Assembly: GCA_021613335.1 (NCBI GenBank)
Contig: JAJTWR010000236.1
Coordinates: forward strand, 1,748,501 to 1,812,500
Direction: 5' to 3'
DNA length: 64,000 bases
Origin: Whitmania pigra
Taxonomy: Eukaryota > Annelida > Clitellata > Hirudinida > Haemopidae
Made by a program: the position numbers and the translations under genes
Shown here: piece after piece, positions 47,901 to 60,501 of the stretch
Numbering within the stretch: the stretch's first letter is position 1
Layout of the letters: each line of letters begins with the position of its first letter
Notes under the pieces: model-generated
Seen by the model: the letters and a program-made list of their open reading frames with translations, nothing else
Databases searched by the model: none
Told to the model about the DNA's origin: nothing

Positions 47901-50900
47901 ACTCTAACTTCATGCAGGATGCGACACACATATAACTCATAACAAACCTGACGCATCGATCAGTGGTGTTTCTTCGAAAAAGAAACAAAGCGACGTCTAG
48001 CGAACGAATCCGTAATATGTCAATACTGACTTAATTACGCGTTAATTAGTCCATCATCGTTGTCTCGTGTGCACGCAGGGTGAGAAACGATGATGAGCAG
48101 TTAATCTAACAACCGCTTCGAAAACCGCTTCCTTTCCGAAAAAGATTTTTAAAGAATGATCTGAATAAAAAATAAGAAAAAAAATTGTCCAAATCATCTC
48201 AGTTATGCAACGAACTATAAATAATCAAATAAATTATATTATCAATAAATAAATATATAAAAACAACAACAACAAAAAAGACGAACGAAATACAGCGAGA
48301 AGGATCCACACGATCCCGATGCAACGCACCTTGGTTAATCACCCCCAGTAACCCCCACACTCAGACATTCCCAAAAAAGACATTTAGATCTTGATTTGAG
48401 CCAGCTTAGCAAAGAATCACCTGCCATTCATAACAAACTTGTCTCTTCGATCAATGGTGTTTCTTTAAAAAGCGACACATCGAACGAATAAGTAATTTGT
48501 CATTATTGACTTCACTCGTTAATTAGACCACGATCATTGTATACTGTGAACAGAACGCAGAGTGGGAAATTAAATAAGAAGCTTCTAAACCAGGTACATG
48601 GATGGGGTACAATGGCCCTCCTGATTTTAGGCTAGATGCAAAACAAGGTCATCTCCTCGTGTTTTACGAGGGTTTTTCCCCCAAATGAATTTTGGATGGC
48701 AGCACAAAAAAGTGCCATCCATTTCAAAAATCAAAAGCACGAACATCGATCACACAGTCACAGAAACGTTTGGACACTCGAAAGTGACTGACCCGGGACA
48801 CACTAGCTGGCAACCACTTAGGTATAAAATTATACTTATTTTATAAAGTTTCCATAGAAACGGACATATTTTCGATTGTTTGTTAATAAATGACTTCTTG
48901 TCTGGCCGAACCCTTCCCATTCAGATCACCAGTGGAAAAAAGCACTGCTCCCCAAAATTAATGATGTATGGAAAATAAAATAAATTATGAATTTAAAAAA
49001 ATATGACATAGTTAAGTAATATATACTAACAATAATACTTAACAGACGATCCGGTCAAGAGAAAACACAAATGGATAAACAGCAATAAGCCCCAAAAATA
49101 CAATCTTCAGTCGTCCAGATCACCCAGAACTTCATAAAAGATCGATGTACTTATCATTCATAGCGAAACTTGCCGCTTCAATCAGTGGTGTTTCTATAAC
49201 GCGCCATCTAGCGAACATTTCAAACGGGAGGACATTAATTTAAAAAAAAAAAGAAGACGAATGAATGCATGAATATTCAATGCATCGTTATCGAAGCGTT
49301 TAAACATTCGAAAGTGACTAACCCGGGGTACCCTAGCTTGTACAGCGTGACGACAACGGCACCTCCGAGACCCAGGTTGTGCTGCAAGGCCACTTTGGCG
49401 CCCGCCACTTGTCTCTTTCCAGCCAAGCCACGAAGCTGCCAGCACAGTTCTGCACATTGGGCCACTCCTAAAGAGTTGTGAAAGATGAAGACTATGGCTA
49501 ATATGATTAATTAATAACATATCTGCTTAATAAGTTTTAGTCCAAACGATTGCGAATAATAATATTTAAATAATCTAAAATAATTTCTATGTGATAAAAA
49601 TTTTTATTTTTATAAATATCTTGTTTGCACAGATGAGAGTACAACAACCTTACTAGCTTTCAACACTTATTTGTTTATTGAATTAAGATCATTAACAATA
49701 TCACACAACAAGTTAGTCTATGAAACTTATCATTTAACTAATAAAGCCATCGTAGATAAATTATGATTCTTATTAATAACACACCAGTAGCCCCAAGAGG
49801 ATGTCCCTTTGAGATGAGACCCCCGCTCGGGTTGACCACGTGTTTCCCTCCATAGGTGTTGGCTCCCTGGTCGATATATTCCCCTGCCTTGCCTTGAATA
49901 AAAGATTAGAATACATTATTGAATTATTTTAATATTAAGTGTTTATTTTCTAATTAGTCGTATTGTTGCATTTGAAATGACAATTCACATTGAAAAAATA
50001 ATGACAAGACGTAGGAACACAATCTTAATTAATTTATCACTATTAACATAATAATCAGATAACTTATTATTATTATTATTATCTTCATTATTATTATTAT
50101 TATTATTATTAACACGATTATATTATATTAATTGAACAATGAAAACCTTCAGGGCAGAGTCTGAGTGCTTCGTAAGTCAGCAGTTCATTGGCAGAGAAGC
50201 AGTCGTGGAGTTCGACGACTTGAATGTCGTCTGCTGTGAGACCTAAAGGAGAAACAGACCTTAAAATAGGTCCAAGGAACAATAATTATGACATATTGTC
50301 CATAGTAACTATAAAAAATAATTGATATATTATCCATAGTAACAATAAACAATAATTATGATATATTATCAATAGTAACAACAAGCAATAATTATGATAT
50401 ATTATCGGTTGCGGACCTGCAGAAGAAATGATGATTAAAATAGGTACATGGATGACATAACCAGACTAATTAACTTCATTCTAATCAGGGTGATGGTTAA
50501 AGTAGTCAGGGTACAAGGGTACTGACATTAGCTGAAGCAAGCAGATGATGATACAATAAATGATGTAATAGATGACACACACAAATGGATACACAACAGA
50601 TGATACAATAGATAATATAGTAGACAACAGCGACATGAAAATAAATAAAACAAAGTACTACAGAAACATGATACCAGACGAAGTAAGTTCAAAGTCTTAA
50701 CCCGACATTTTGTAGACTTCATCTGCAGCCTTCCTTGTCATGTCATATCCAACCTGATAATTGGAGATGGACAATTTAACTTTCAAGATTCCAATGGTTT
50801 AACTACTAACTTAATAAATTAAGCCATTAACTTAGCAAGTATTGAAGAAGATTAACCTAAGTTTCATTACCAGCTTGCTAAAATTCATATTTATCATTAC

Positions 50901-53181
50901 ATAACGAGGAAATATTGAGAGGAGGGGACCATATATGATGACAAAACAATCAATCAACTTAGAATTGAATCAATCAAGCAGACATGCAGTATTATCTAAA
51001 CCATAAACGTAATCATAACAATAATTCTATTTAAAATCATTTCCACCCAAAAACATCTCCATTCAAACAACACCAAAGTCAGTCAAAAAGTTAACGTAAT
51101 AATTGTCTATAATATAGTAATAATTGATATAGTAATTATCTACCAATAAATATTTAATATAATAATAATTGTCTATTAATCAGTATTTAATATAATACTA
51201 CCTACCAATCAATCATCATTTAGTATAACAATTGCCCACACCACTCACAACTTTCATCATGTTCTTCTCGTTGAAGGTGGAAGGCAGGTCGGTAGCCATG
51301 GCCTGAGCCAGGATTTCGACAGCCTGCGAGGACAAACCGTGCTTCTTGACGAAGGCCTCGCTCGCCAAAATGGCGCAAGCTGATCCGTCCGACGTGGGAC
51401 TGAAAAGGAAGGAAGGACGGGTAGCAGATGAATGAGTCACATTAAATGAATATGCTAATGTATATTTATATAATTAGAATAATAATTATTTTTATAAATC
51501 ATCAATTAAATGTGATTATCATAAGCAGTCAAATATAATTATCATAATTAAATGGAATGTAATTAACATAATCAATGCGACCCCATACCAGCACTGGAGA
51601 AGGGTCAAATACTCGTGAACTTTGTTCGACTTCATAATCTCCTCGAGGGTGTACTCCTTCTGAAACTGTGAGTTCCTGTTTAAATTGTAAACATTCTCAG
51701 AAACACAGACACAAAATTTTATAAATTAAAATATAAAAAATATTATTATTATTGCAATTTTATAACGTCGATGAAAAACATCGGCCTACGGGTTGTTAGT
51801 GGAGTGCTTGTGGTTCTTCCAGGCAATCTTTGCAAAGTGTTCAGGCTTGGTGCCTAATTTTAAATATTAAACAGAAATTGCACTAATATATATTAATTAA
51901 TAAATATTTGTAATAACACATGTTCCACTCTTTATCTTCATCTTCTTCTTCTTATTATTATTATTTTAATTACTTAATAAATCAATGATAACTTCAATCA
52001 ACTCAGACAAGGCATACCAAAACCTCAAAAGACATAAATAAAAAAAAACATAATAATTAATTAATTTAACACCTTCAAACCCAAAGGCACGGAGTTCAAA
52101 TCCCGATCGGTTCACCCGAAACTCACCGAATCTCTTCATGTGCTCCAATCCGGCATTTCCAAAGAGCTGACTGGTGACAGGCGCAGGTGTGAAATCACAA
52201 CAATCCAACATGACGTTGATGTGTTTGTCAAGAGGATTCGTTCGGTCGACGAACTGGAAAATAAATAATAATGATAATCACTATTTTAATAATTTAATTT
52301 AGTAATTACTTAATATGTTAATTAAATAATTTAATGATAATAACGATTGCTATAATTGATATAAAACGAAATGTCGTCGGATTCAATCAAGCATCTCTGA
52401 CTGAATTACTATAACTTCACTTAAACTGATTTCTTTTTGGGATGGCATTTTAGAATTAATAAATAATAATTTCTTCAACAGAAATAATTTAAAAAAAAAC
52501 TAGCAACAAATGTTTGAACCTTCGATCCGATGGAACCCCTCTCCATCTTCTCAAACCCGACGGCCATGACGCAATCAGCCAATCCTTGTTCGAGCAGCAA
52601 TTAACGTTTAAACGATTAAAACTTACTTATGAAACTTACTTTAAAGAACTTTCACATAAATTTCAATTGGACATCAATTCACAGTAGGTATGAGCACAAC
52701 CAAATATATGTATAACAACAACAACAGCGACAATCATAGCGATGATAATTTACGTAATAAATTAACATAATGTATAATAATAAATATATTACTAACACTG
52801 ATTATAACGATAAATGCATCATAATTTCAATAACCAATTGCAATAATTGACAAAAATCTCCACCTCCTTCGATGATCTGCCTAGCCACCATGAGGGCTGT
52901 TGAGCCTGTGGAGCAGTTGTTGTTGACCTGGAAAAATGGAAAACCAGATAAACGGAGGTTGAAACGAGAGCCAACGTATGCTACCGTTGTCGTTAATATG
53001 CAATTAGTTATTATAATGACAACTTTAGAAAAAATATGATGTATGGAAAATAAAATAAATTGTGAATTTAAAAAAATATGACATAATTAAAGTCTTGATT
53101 AAAAAAACAGTGCATACAAGGACCTTTTTTAAATGATTATTATCATCATCATCATCATCATTATTATTATTATTATTATTA

Positions 53182-53239
<58 letters not shown>

Positions 53240-54144
53240 GTTATGATCATTACTTAAAATCACAATAAAAAAATTTTAGTTTTCTCCTGGAAGGTAATGC
53301 ACAGACAAAAAATATAACTAATAAATACATAATAAACAAATAATACTTAAAATATAACTAATAAATACATAATAAACAAATAATATTTAAAATATAACTA
53401 ATAAATACACAATAAACAAATAATATTTAAAAGCTGCACAAATAATCCATGATCCCCTATCAGACACAACGCAACAAAGAGAATCAAATGTACGGGGGTC
53501 GACTCACGTTGATGATGGGGATCCCGGTCAGCCCGAGTCCGTACAGGGCTCTTTGACCGCAGGTTGAATCGCCTTCAGGTTTGTTAATAAATTATTATTA
53601 TTATTAATAATTATTAATTATTACTAATCATTTTTAGGAAAATTTTAAGTCGATTAACTTTTACATTTGTTGAGTAATATTTTTAAGGCATTTTAAAAAA
53701 ATGGCTAATTGAGAAAATAATATTTTTTTATTTACAAAGATAATTATAATATTAATAACCATAACATAACTAGGCCTGGCAATAGAGGTTATTTAAACAG
53801 CAGGCCAGACAGATATATTTAGGATTTATAACTATTTAACATTTAAATAAATAACTAATAATTGCAAAATAGCAAATAAACTAATTGGTTGTTGTTATTA
53901 AATTAATTGATTATTGTTATTAAACTAATTGATTATTGCTATTAAACTAATTCATTATTATTATTAAACTAATTGATTATTGTTATTGAAAATGTGATTA
54001 AGAAGCAAGTTTGAAAACAAAGACAAGTGAAGATGACTGAGTTATGAGAATGATTTTATCAGAGTGAGATATGGAACAATGCTCGTGTTTAATGATAAAC
54101 TGATTGTGAGAAGGTCACATTGTTATTACTATTATTGTTATTAC

Positions 54145-54188
<44 letters not shown>

Positions 54189-54922
54189 GTAATAGTAGTA
54201 TTATTGTTGTTGTTGAATACATTATTTCTATTATTATTAATCTTGGCATGGGTCAAAGCAGCCTTTGTTTAGAGCATTTAAATACAAATGAATAAATCAA
54301 AATGAAATGAATATTAATGAGCTCACCAAAGCAGTAACCAGCAACAGCCTGTTGGACCTGGTCGTAACTGATCTTTGCATCTTCCAAAGCCTTTGTACCT
54401 GCAAATGTCTTTAAATTATTTTTTGTGAAATGAACGTAAAAACAAAATGTATTAATAAACATAACTTAATAAAAGATGTTAGTAACGAGTTCAACGAGTT
54501 TGGTTTTGAATGTTATTATTACTAAACGAGCTTTAGGTAGTTACCGGCCTCGAAGACCATGTCCGGATAGTCAAAGTCTTTTCTTCTGCCGGGTTTTTCA
54601 AACTAGAATTGAAATTCATAGATTTCGTTTATTATAATTTATTAATGAAATTAGATTTTGCATTTTCATTATCGTAGCTTACAATTAAAATATTTTAGAA
54701 TTATTTTTAAGTTTTGAATTTCATTGACCAGAGCAGAATTTAAGAAAATCTTCATGAGTTGGGCATTTGTATTGACAAATATTTACTAACACAAGATTTA
54801 ATTATTTAACGTAATTTAAAGCCATAAAATTATCATTAATTAACATAATTAGCTTAAAACCATAAATTTACTTTTGTCATTCCAACTCCAACGACAAATG
54901 CTCGGGACTTCTTGGAATTCAT
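44989..54922 (-). CDS. SCP2: Sterol carrier protein X (3-oxoacyl-CoA thiolase / SCP2 fusion)
   Basis: Eighteen exons in phase, 1596 nt, 531 residues (human SCPx 547): 54872-54922, 54545-54602, 54327-54398, 53508-53572, 52864-52927, 52520-52584, 52127-52253, 51790-51853, 51589-51675, 51249-51399, 50702-50753, 50147-50242, 49785-49892, 49323-49467, 45758-45848, 45487-45613, 45161-45237, 44989-45084. The thiolase (about 1-400) cleaves branched-chain 3-oxoacyl-CoA in peroxisomal beta-oxidation and bile-acid-type side-chain shortening; the SCP2 domain (about 410-531) binds lipids and acyl-CoA. Catalytic features: Cys87 in [11 protein letters not shown], His298 in VELHDCF, His348 in KGHPLGAT. The C-terminus is PKAKL, a PTS1 peroxisomal signal. 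The start at [17 protein letters not shown] is the first ATG before the conserved FVVGVGMTK; the frame is open upstream to an AG at about 54948, so a further 5' exon is possible. Intron 14 (3.5 kb) separates the two domains. Confidence 0.95.
46993..47093. repeat. C-rich ~32 bp minisatellite
   Basis: About three units of ACCACCGAACCACCCCCCCC plus ACACATTCGC. It gives spurious Gly/Val-rich open frames on the minus strand. Confidence 0.9.
48185..48250 (+). mobile_element. SINE tail fragment
   Basis: GTCCAAATCATCTCAG, ATGCAACGAAC, then AATCAAATAAAT. Head absent. Confidence 0.5.
53138..53240. repeat. (ATT)n microsatellite in SCPx intron 4
   Basis: ATC/ATT repeat between exons at 53508-53572 and 52864-52927. 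A 37 bp tandem (AAAATATAACTAATAAATAC...) follows at 53340-53430. Confidence 0.9.
53880..54210. repeat. Short tandem repeats in SCPx intron 3
   Basis: About five units of CTAATTGATTATTGTTATTA at 53880-53985 and an ATT tract at 54121-54210. Confidence 0.85.
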
Positions 54923-54948
54923 CTTCAATGCCTTGTTCACCCAAACGC

Positions 54949-57258
54949 TGGTATAAAAAAGATGAACACATTAAAAATGGGTATTAAACATATCATGATT
55001 AATTGTTAGATTCAAGTATTGGGTCACGCGAACTATTGCAAAACCCATGATATTTAAATTTATAAACAAAACGGAAACTAATGATTCTCATTAACACACA
55101 AAACTTAATATTTCTTGCCGTATAGAAATGATATGAAATAATTGTAAAACGATAGTATTGCTATCAGAAGACGAGACTTGTCTAACAAATCAGGCAATTG
55201 AGAATAACAATCTTAATCCAATTTTAATCCAAAAATACAAAACCTCGGAATTTCAACTTCTCAGTAAACAAAAACTGCAGACGACAGAGCAAGCAAAGTC
55301 CACCTGATATGACACTTCAAAAACTTTGTTACTCTTTTGCAAACCTTTTCGCGAAGAGTTAATCTAGACCATAATTTTTTTTTTCCTAAAAAATTTTCAT
55401 AGTTTTAGATTTTGATTAAAAAATTTGTTTTTTTTTATTAAAATTTAAAAAATTACTTTATAAAACGCTTGGTGATGTAAAATTGTTTGAGATTTCATAT
55501 GACATTCAGCTCAGTATGAATCAAAAATATTGTTCTAACAAAAATTCTAAAATCTATAACAAGAATAATAATTTTATAGTTTCTGTAACGGAGGAAAGTA
55601 GTTTTTTAAGAGCTTTTTCATTTAAACATACCCTAACTAATAAACCTAATTTACTTAAGTACCCATTATTACGCATTATTATTAAACAAGTTATTTCATG
55701 CCATTTTATTTTTCAAAATTAACCGGGCGAGCTTAATGGATTGAGTCAAATATCCTCCAATGCAATAATCATTGTTCAATTTTTTATGAGATATTTTCTC
55801 AGCGTTATTTGTTCTTAACGACAATTCATTCTTTCGAAATCGCAAATTTAATTCCAACAACTCCATAATTATGCACATGTCACAGAGCAGGAAAGCACAC
55901 AATCTACATAGGTGCTGATTCTGATGCAGCACTGGGCAGTTGATGCCAGACATCTGCGCTACGAAGAAGACTGATCATCTGAATCGTCTTTAAAGACAAG
56001 ACATCGAACGAATTCCAAGAAAAAGACTTTTAATCAATTGATCATTTTTATCAAAACTTAAAAATAAGTTTTTTTCGGAAAATTTCTATTTTTAGGGAAT
56101 TCAAATCTTCGGCGAATGGAAATGGACAGAAGCCGACGTACCAATGCAGTGAGTAAATAGACAACTATGTTAAGTGGTTTAACTTATAGAAAATAATAAT
56201 AGTAATGATTATCTTATCTTATTAATAATGATGATGATTATTATTATTAGTTGTAATATTAGCGTGAATTAATTCATTAAAAATAAACTTTTTACTGACC
56301 GCAGCAATTTGACTTATGAATTTGAAGCGAGAGTATTAGCATTACCTAAAAATGATTTAAAAAAAAAAGGTTAATAGATCAAAAGGCAAGTTAATTTGTT
56401 TCGATGCTTGCGGTCGTTCCAAACAGAACTACATTTTTATCTTTCGTCTGATAATTGGTCTGACATCCACTTTCGACACGGATTCAAATCCCTACATCAC
56501 ACGAAAACTCATAGCTTCATTTAAGTCTGAGATGTATTAAACTGATGAAACTATTGTCTGACAACAAGGGTGGTGATGACGACGACGATTGAATGGAGGC
56601 TGATTATGACGGCGATGATGATAATGATAACGATGAGTAAGCGATGATGCTGGAGCCAGTATAAAGGGAACTCCATCTAGGTGAGTATTGATCTGGGAAC
56701 GAAGTTTTACTGTTGTGCAACACGATACGACGAAGGAATGCGTACCGGAATACTTCTCCATGATGATTTCACAAAACAAAACGAAAGAGATGAAATCATC
56801 AGAAAGCGTGTCCTACTTGTTCATGATAATATGAAGCAAAAAAAATTAATAAGAATAATATTATTAGTGTTAATACAGTAAAATATTAATGTTGTTAATA
56901 TTTACAGTTAAATATTAATATTGCAAATCTTATTGCTTGATTTAAAAAAAAATAACCATTCAACCAAAACAAAACCATTCACCATCAAAGTAAACAGAAA
57001 TTGAAAAACTCATCAAGTGAAACAAGCGACTGAGGTTCCACTAAAAGCTTTTTGAAAAAAAAATATTAGAGGCTTACCTCCTCCTGCCTCATGACGTCAA
57101 TTGTCATAATTAATTAATTACAACAAATAATTATGATCGATCAGCCGACTATAAATGCTTTTAGACATCAAATTAATTACCTGACAAAGTGGATCTTTTA
57201 TTTTTTTTTTTTTTTATTTTTTTTTTTGCAACTCATTGCAACCCTCTTTTTTCCCCAG
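54949..57258. other. Intergenic between SCPx and alpha-tubulin (divergent genes)
   Basis: No gene accepted. It should contain promoters for both genes and the missing first exon of the tubulin gene. A TATAAAGG at 56661 is followed by a 5' splice-site-like GTGAGT at 56681. The open frames at 55483-55722 (plus) and 55696-55953 (minus) have no recognisable relative and no splice context. Confidence 0.45.
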
Positions 57259-58779
57259 CGTGAATGCATAAGCATCCATTTGGGCCAGGCTGGTGTACAG
57301 ATTGGAAATTCCTGCTGGGAATTGTACTGCCTGGAACATGGAATCAAACCTGATGGAATGATTGCCGACCAGAAGGGCAATGATTCTTTTTCCACCTTTT
57401 TCAACGAAACTGGAGCTGGAAAAAGAGTTCCCAGGGCCGTCTTTGTTGACCTGGAACCTACCGTAATTGGTGAGAACGTGTGGATTAATTAAACATTGTA
57501 AAAGGAAATATCTTAAAGTTGATAATTTCTATTATCTAATAAATTTCTGGAGATTTTCGAAGCCCTATTTTAAAAAAAAGATAAATTACGATTTACACAT
57601 GGTAAATTATTAAAAACTCATCATAACCAATTCCTCCAACAAGACGAAATAAGGTCGGGCACTTACAAGCAGCTTTTCCACCCGGAACAACTGATCAATG
57701 GGAAAGAAGATGCTGCCAACAACTACGCCAGAGGACATTACAGCGTCGGAAAAGAACTGATTGACCTCGTCCTCGAGAGAATCAGGAAGCTGGCAGAACA
57801 CTGCACCGGACTTCAAGGCTTTCTGGTCTTCCACAGTTTCGGAGGTGGAACTGGCTCCGGTTTTACCTCGCTGCTCATGGAAAGACTGAGTGTCGAGTAT
57901 GCCAAGAAATCGAAACTGGAATTCTCCGTTTATCCAGCTCCGAGAGTGTCCACTGCCGTCGTGGAGCCGTACAACTCTATCCTCACCACCCACACGACTC
58001 TGGAACATTCCGACTGCTCCTTTATGGTCGACAACGAAGCCATTTTCGAGATTTGTTGTCGCAACCTGGACATCGAGAGGCCGACCTACTGCAATTTGAA
58101 CAGGCTCATTGCTCAAGTGGTCAGCTCCATCACGGCTTCTCTGCGCTTTGACGGAGCCCTCAATGTCGACTTGACCGAGTTCCAGACGAATCTCGTTCCC
58201 TACCCTCGCATACACTTCCCTCTGACGACCTATGCTCCTGTTCTTTCCGCTGAAAAGGCTTTCCACGAACAGAACACCGTCAACGAGATCACGGCAGCCT
58301 GTTTTGAACCGCAGAATCAGATGGTCAAGTGTGATCCTCGCAAGGGGAAGTACATGGCTTGCTGTCTTCTGTACAGAGGTGACGTGGTCCCTAAAGATGT
58401 CAACAACGCCATCGCCACCATAAAGACAAAACGAAACATTCAATTCGTCGATTGGTGTCCCACTGGTTTCAAAGTCGGCATCAATTACCAACCGCCGACA
58501 GTCATTCCAGGAGGCGACTTGGCAAAAGTTCCGAGAGCAGTCTGCATGCTCAGCAATACCACTGCCGTAGCCGAAGCTTGGGCAAGATTGGATCACAAGT
58601 TTGATCTCCTGTTTTCAAAGAGAGCTTTTGTCCACTGGTACGTTGGCGAGGGTATGGAAGAAGGAGAATTTGCAGAGGCAAGAGAGGACTTGGCTGCTCT
58701 AGAGAAAGATTACGAAGAAGTGGGAATAGATTCTATCATTCCATCGACTGAGAACGGATCAGAAGGAGGGGAACACTGA
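57259..58779 (+). CDS. Alpha-tubulin, divergent isotype (start codon exon not found)
   Basis: Two coding exons, 57259-57469 and 57644-58779, joined in phase within an Asp codon (G/AC). The first begins [16 protein letters not shown] directly after a TTTTTTCCCCAG acceptor, so the initiator Met should be in an upstream exon, as in many animal alpha-tubulins; no ATG followed by GT was found between 55.9 and 57.2 kb. Predicted length is 449. The nucleotide-binding GGGTGSG (about 138-144) and the catalytic Glu in DLTEF are kept. Two oddities: the loop carrying acetylated Lys40 is four residues short and rewritten (IADQKGNDS), and the C-terminus is [13 protein letters not shown] without the usual acidic EEY, so it lacks the detyrosination site. 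Alpha-tubulin pairs with beta-tubulin in microtubules; this one may be a specialised form. Confidence 0.9.
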
Positions 58780-59620
58780 ACAATGAAGGTTTCAAAAGGG
58801 AAGAGGTTTTATTCTTCGAGAAGGACTTATCTAGCCACAGTATTCGGTTCGATGTCCGAGTTTGCTTTCTGTTCTTCAAGCATCGTGTCTGTGTGCTGCC
58901 AATTCATTAACGTTTTTGCCATTCTAAAAAGCAAAGTCGTAAAATATCATATTTATCATTTGATTTTAACTAATTTTCAATGGAATGCTAACTTGGATAG
59001 AAATGACGAAATTCTTACTTAATGTCGACCGCCATAACCACAAAGCCTACTTAACAAACACTACATGAAGATCGTTGCCTAGCTTTCAAACTATGTGCTT
59101 TAATCACAACTTTGGCTAGCGAGCCACAAAACATCAGTGTTTCGCTTAGTGGCTGTTAATCATAGTCGTCACGATGTCAGTTCGTATGTCGTCGAAGCGT
59201 TTACTCGTTGTTTGGCAAATTAAAAATAAAAACTTTAAATAGTTGTTTTGTTGCATCTTATTGAGACTATCATGGAGCATTTAGTTATAATTTAATTTGT
59301 TATTATTTATTATTATTTAATTTAATAATAACTGACAATCTAGACGTTAATTCTTAGGTAATTTTTTTAGAATTATTAATAACTTTTTTGCCTGAATTTC
59401 AGATAACCGGATGGTACCGATTTCAAATCATTCGCTAGGCAAATATTCTTGACAAGTTATATTTCTTTCGCTAGAGGCGCTTGGCACTTCCGTTCGTTTG
59501 TAATAGTAGCAAACGTTGTCATGGAAACTAAGACGAAATGCCAAGCATTTCATATCAAATAATCGACTCTTCCATTAAATCTATAATTACCTTTATTAAT
59601 AATAACAATAATACAAATAT
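58780..59620. other. Downstream of alpha-tubulin
   Basis: Probable 3' UTR, then AT-rich intergenic DNA. The open frame 58783-59022 starts right after the tubulin stop and is not supported as a gene. Confidence 0.5.
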
Positions 59621-59624
59621 TATT

Positions 59625-59895
<271 letters not shown>

Positions 59896-59899
59896 TTGG

Positions 59900-60464
59900 C
59901 ACGAAGAGGAGAAATTGTTAACTTTGAAGACTTTGAACTAAAACCAAAACATTTCATTCCATAAGAAAGCAACTTTAGAATTTTCATTTCATCATCCCAA
60001 ACACTTGGATGTTCAAAATCAGTGCCGCATTTTGGCACAATCGTCCCTTGCTACTGCTCGGGGGCTTCCAACGACCAGATTGCACCAGGGCTGCCCTCTG
60101 GGTCTACCCGGGCCTGTTCGAAATCTTTCATAAATTGTAATCACTGAGAAAAAAAATACTGTGCAACAGAAAATTCTGAAGTTGGACTAAAGTTATTAGA
60201 GTCTAAATACGAAACATATTTTATGACACAGCATTTCAGACATCAGAAAACTGTGCATTTTGAAATTGCAACGCACCAACGACGTCTGACAATGTTATTT
60301 TTTACGCGGTATCTCTCAAACGAATTGACATCAAAGTGGCTGGGTAAATTGTTTAATTTCGGTTTTGTTGCTGAAGCATAGTGATGGAATTTGTTACAAA
60401 GAATTATAAGTTGGTGGTACTGGTGCGTTCAGTTTTGTCACCGTTTTACAAATTATTATTATTA

Positions 60465-60501
<37 letters not shown>

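Larger units (their letters stand above)
45849..49322. repeat. SCPx intron 14: array of repeats with CTCF-like motif
   Basis: Diverged repeats of several hundred bases, each ending near a TGGTGTTTCTTT then GCGACATCTAGCGAACG motif (about 46630, 47195, 47965, 48455, 49183). Also a C-rich minisatellite at 46993-47093, (TA)n at 47262-47286 and a SINE tail at 48185-48250. A ~55 bp segment near 48962 recurs at 53037. No exon was found here. The open frames at 46774-47174 come from the minisatellite. Confidence 0.75.

Noticed and set aside
55696..55953. 85-residue Cys-containing minus-strand open frame
   Set aside because: No recognisable family, no splice or promoter context; could be chance in AT-rich DNA.
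57610..58596. 328-residue minus-strand open frame
   Set aside because: Antisense shadow of the alpha-tubulin coding exon.
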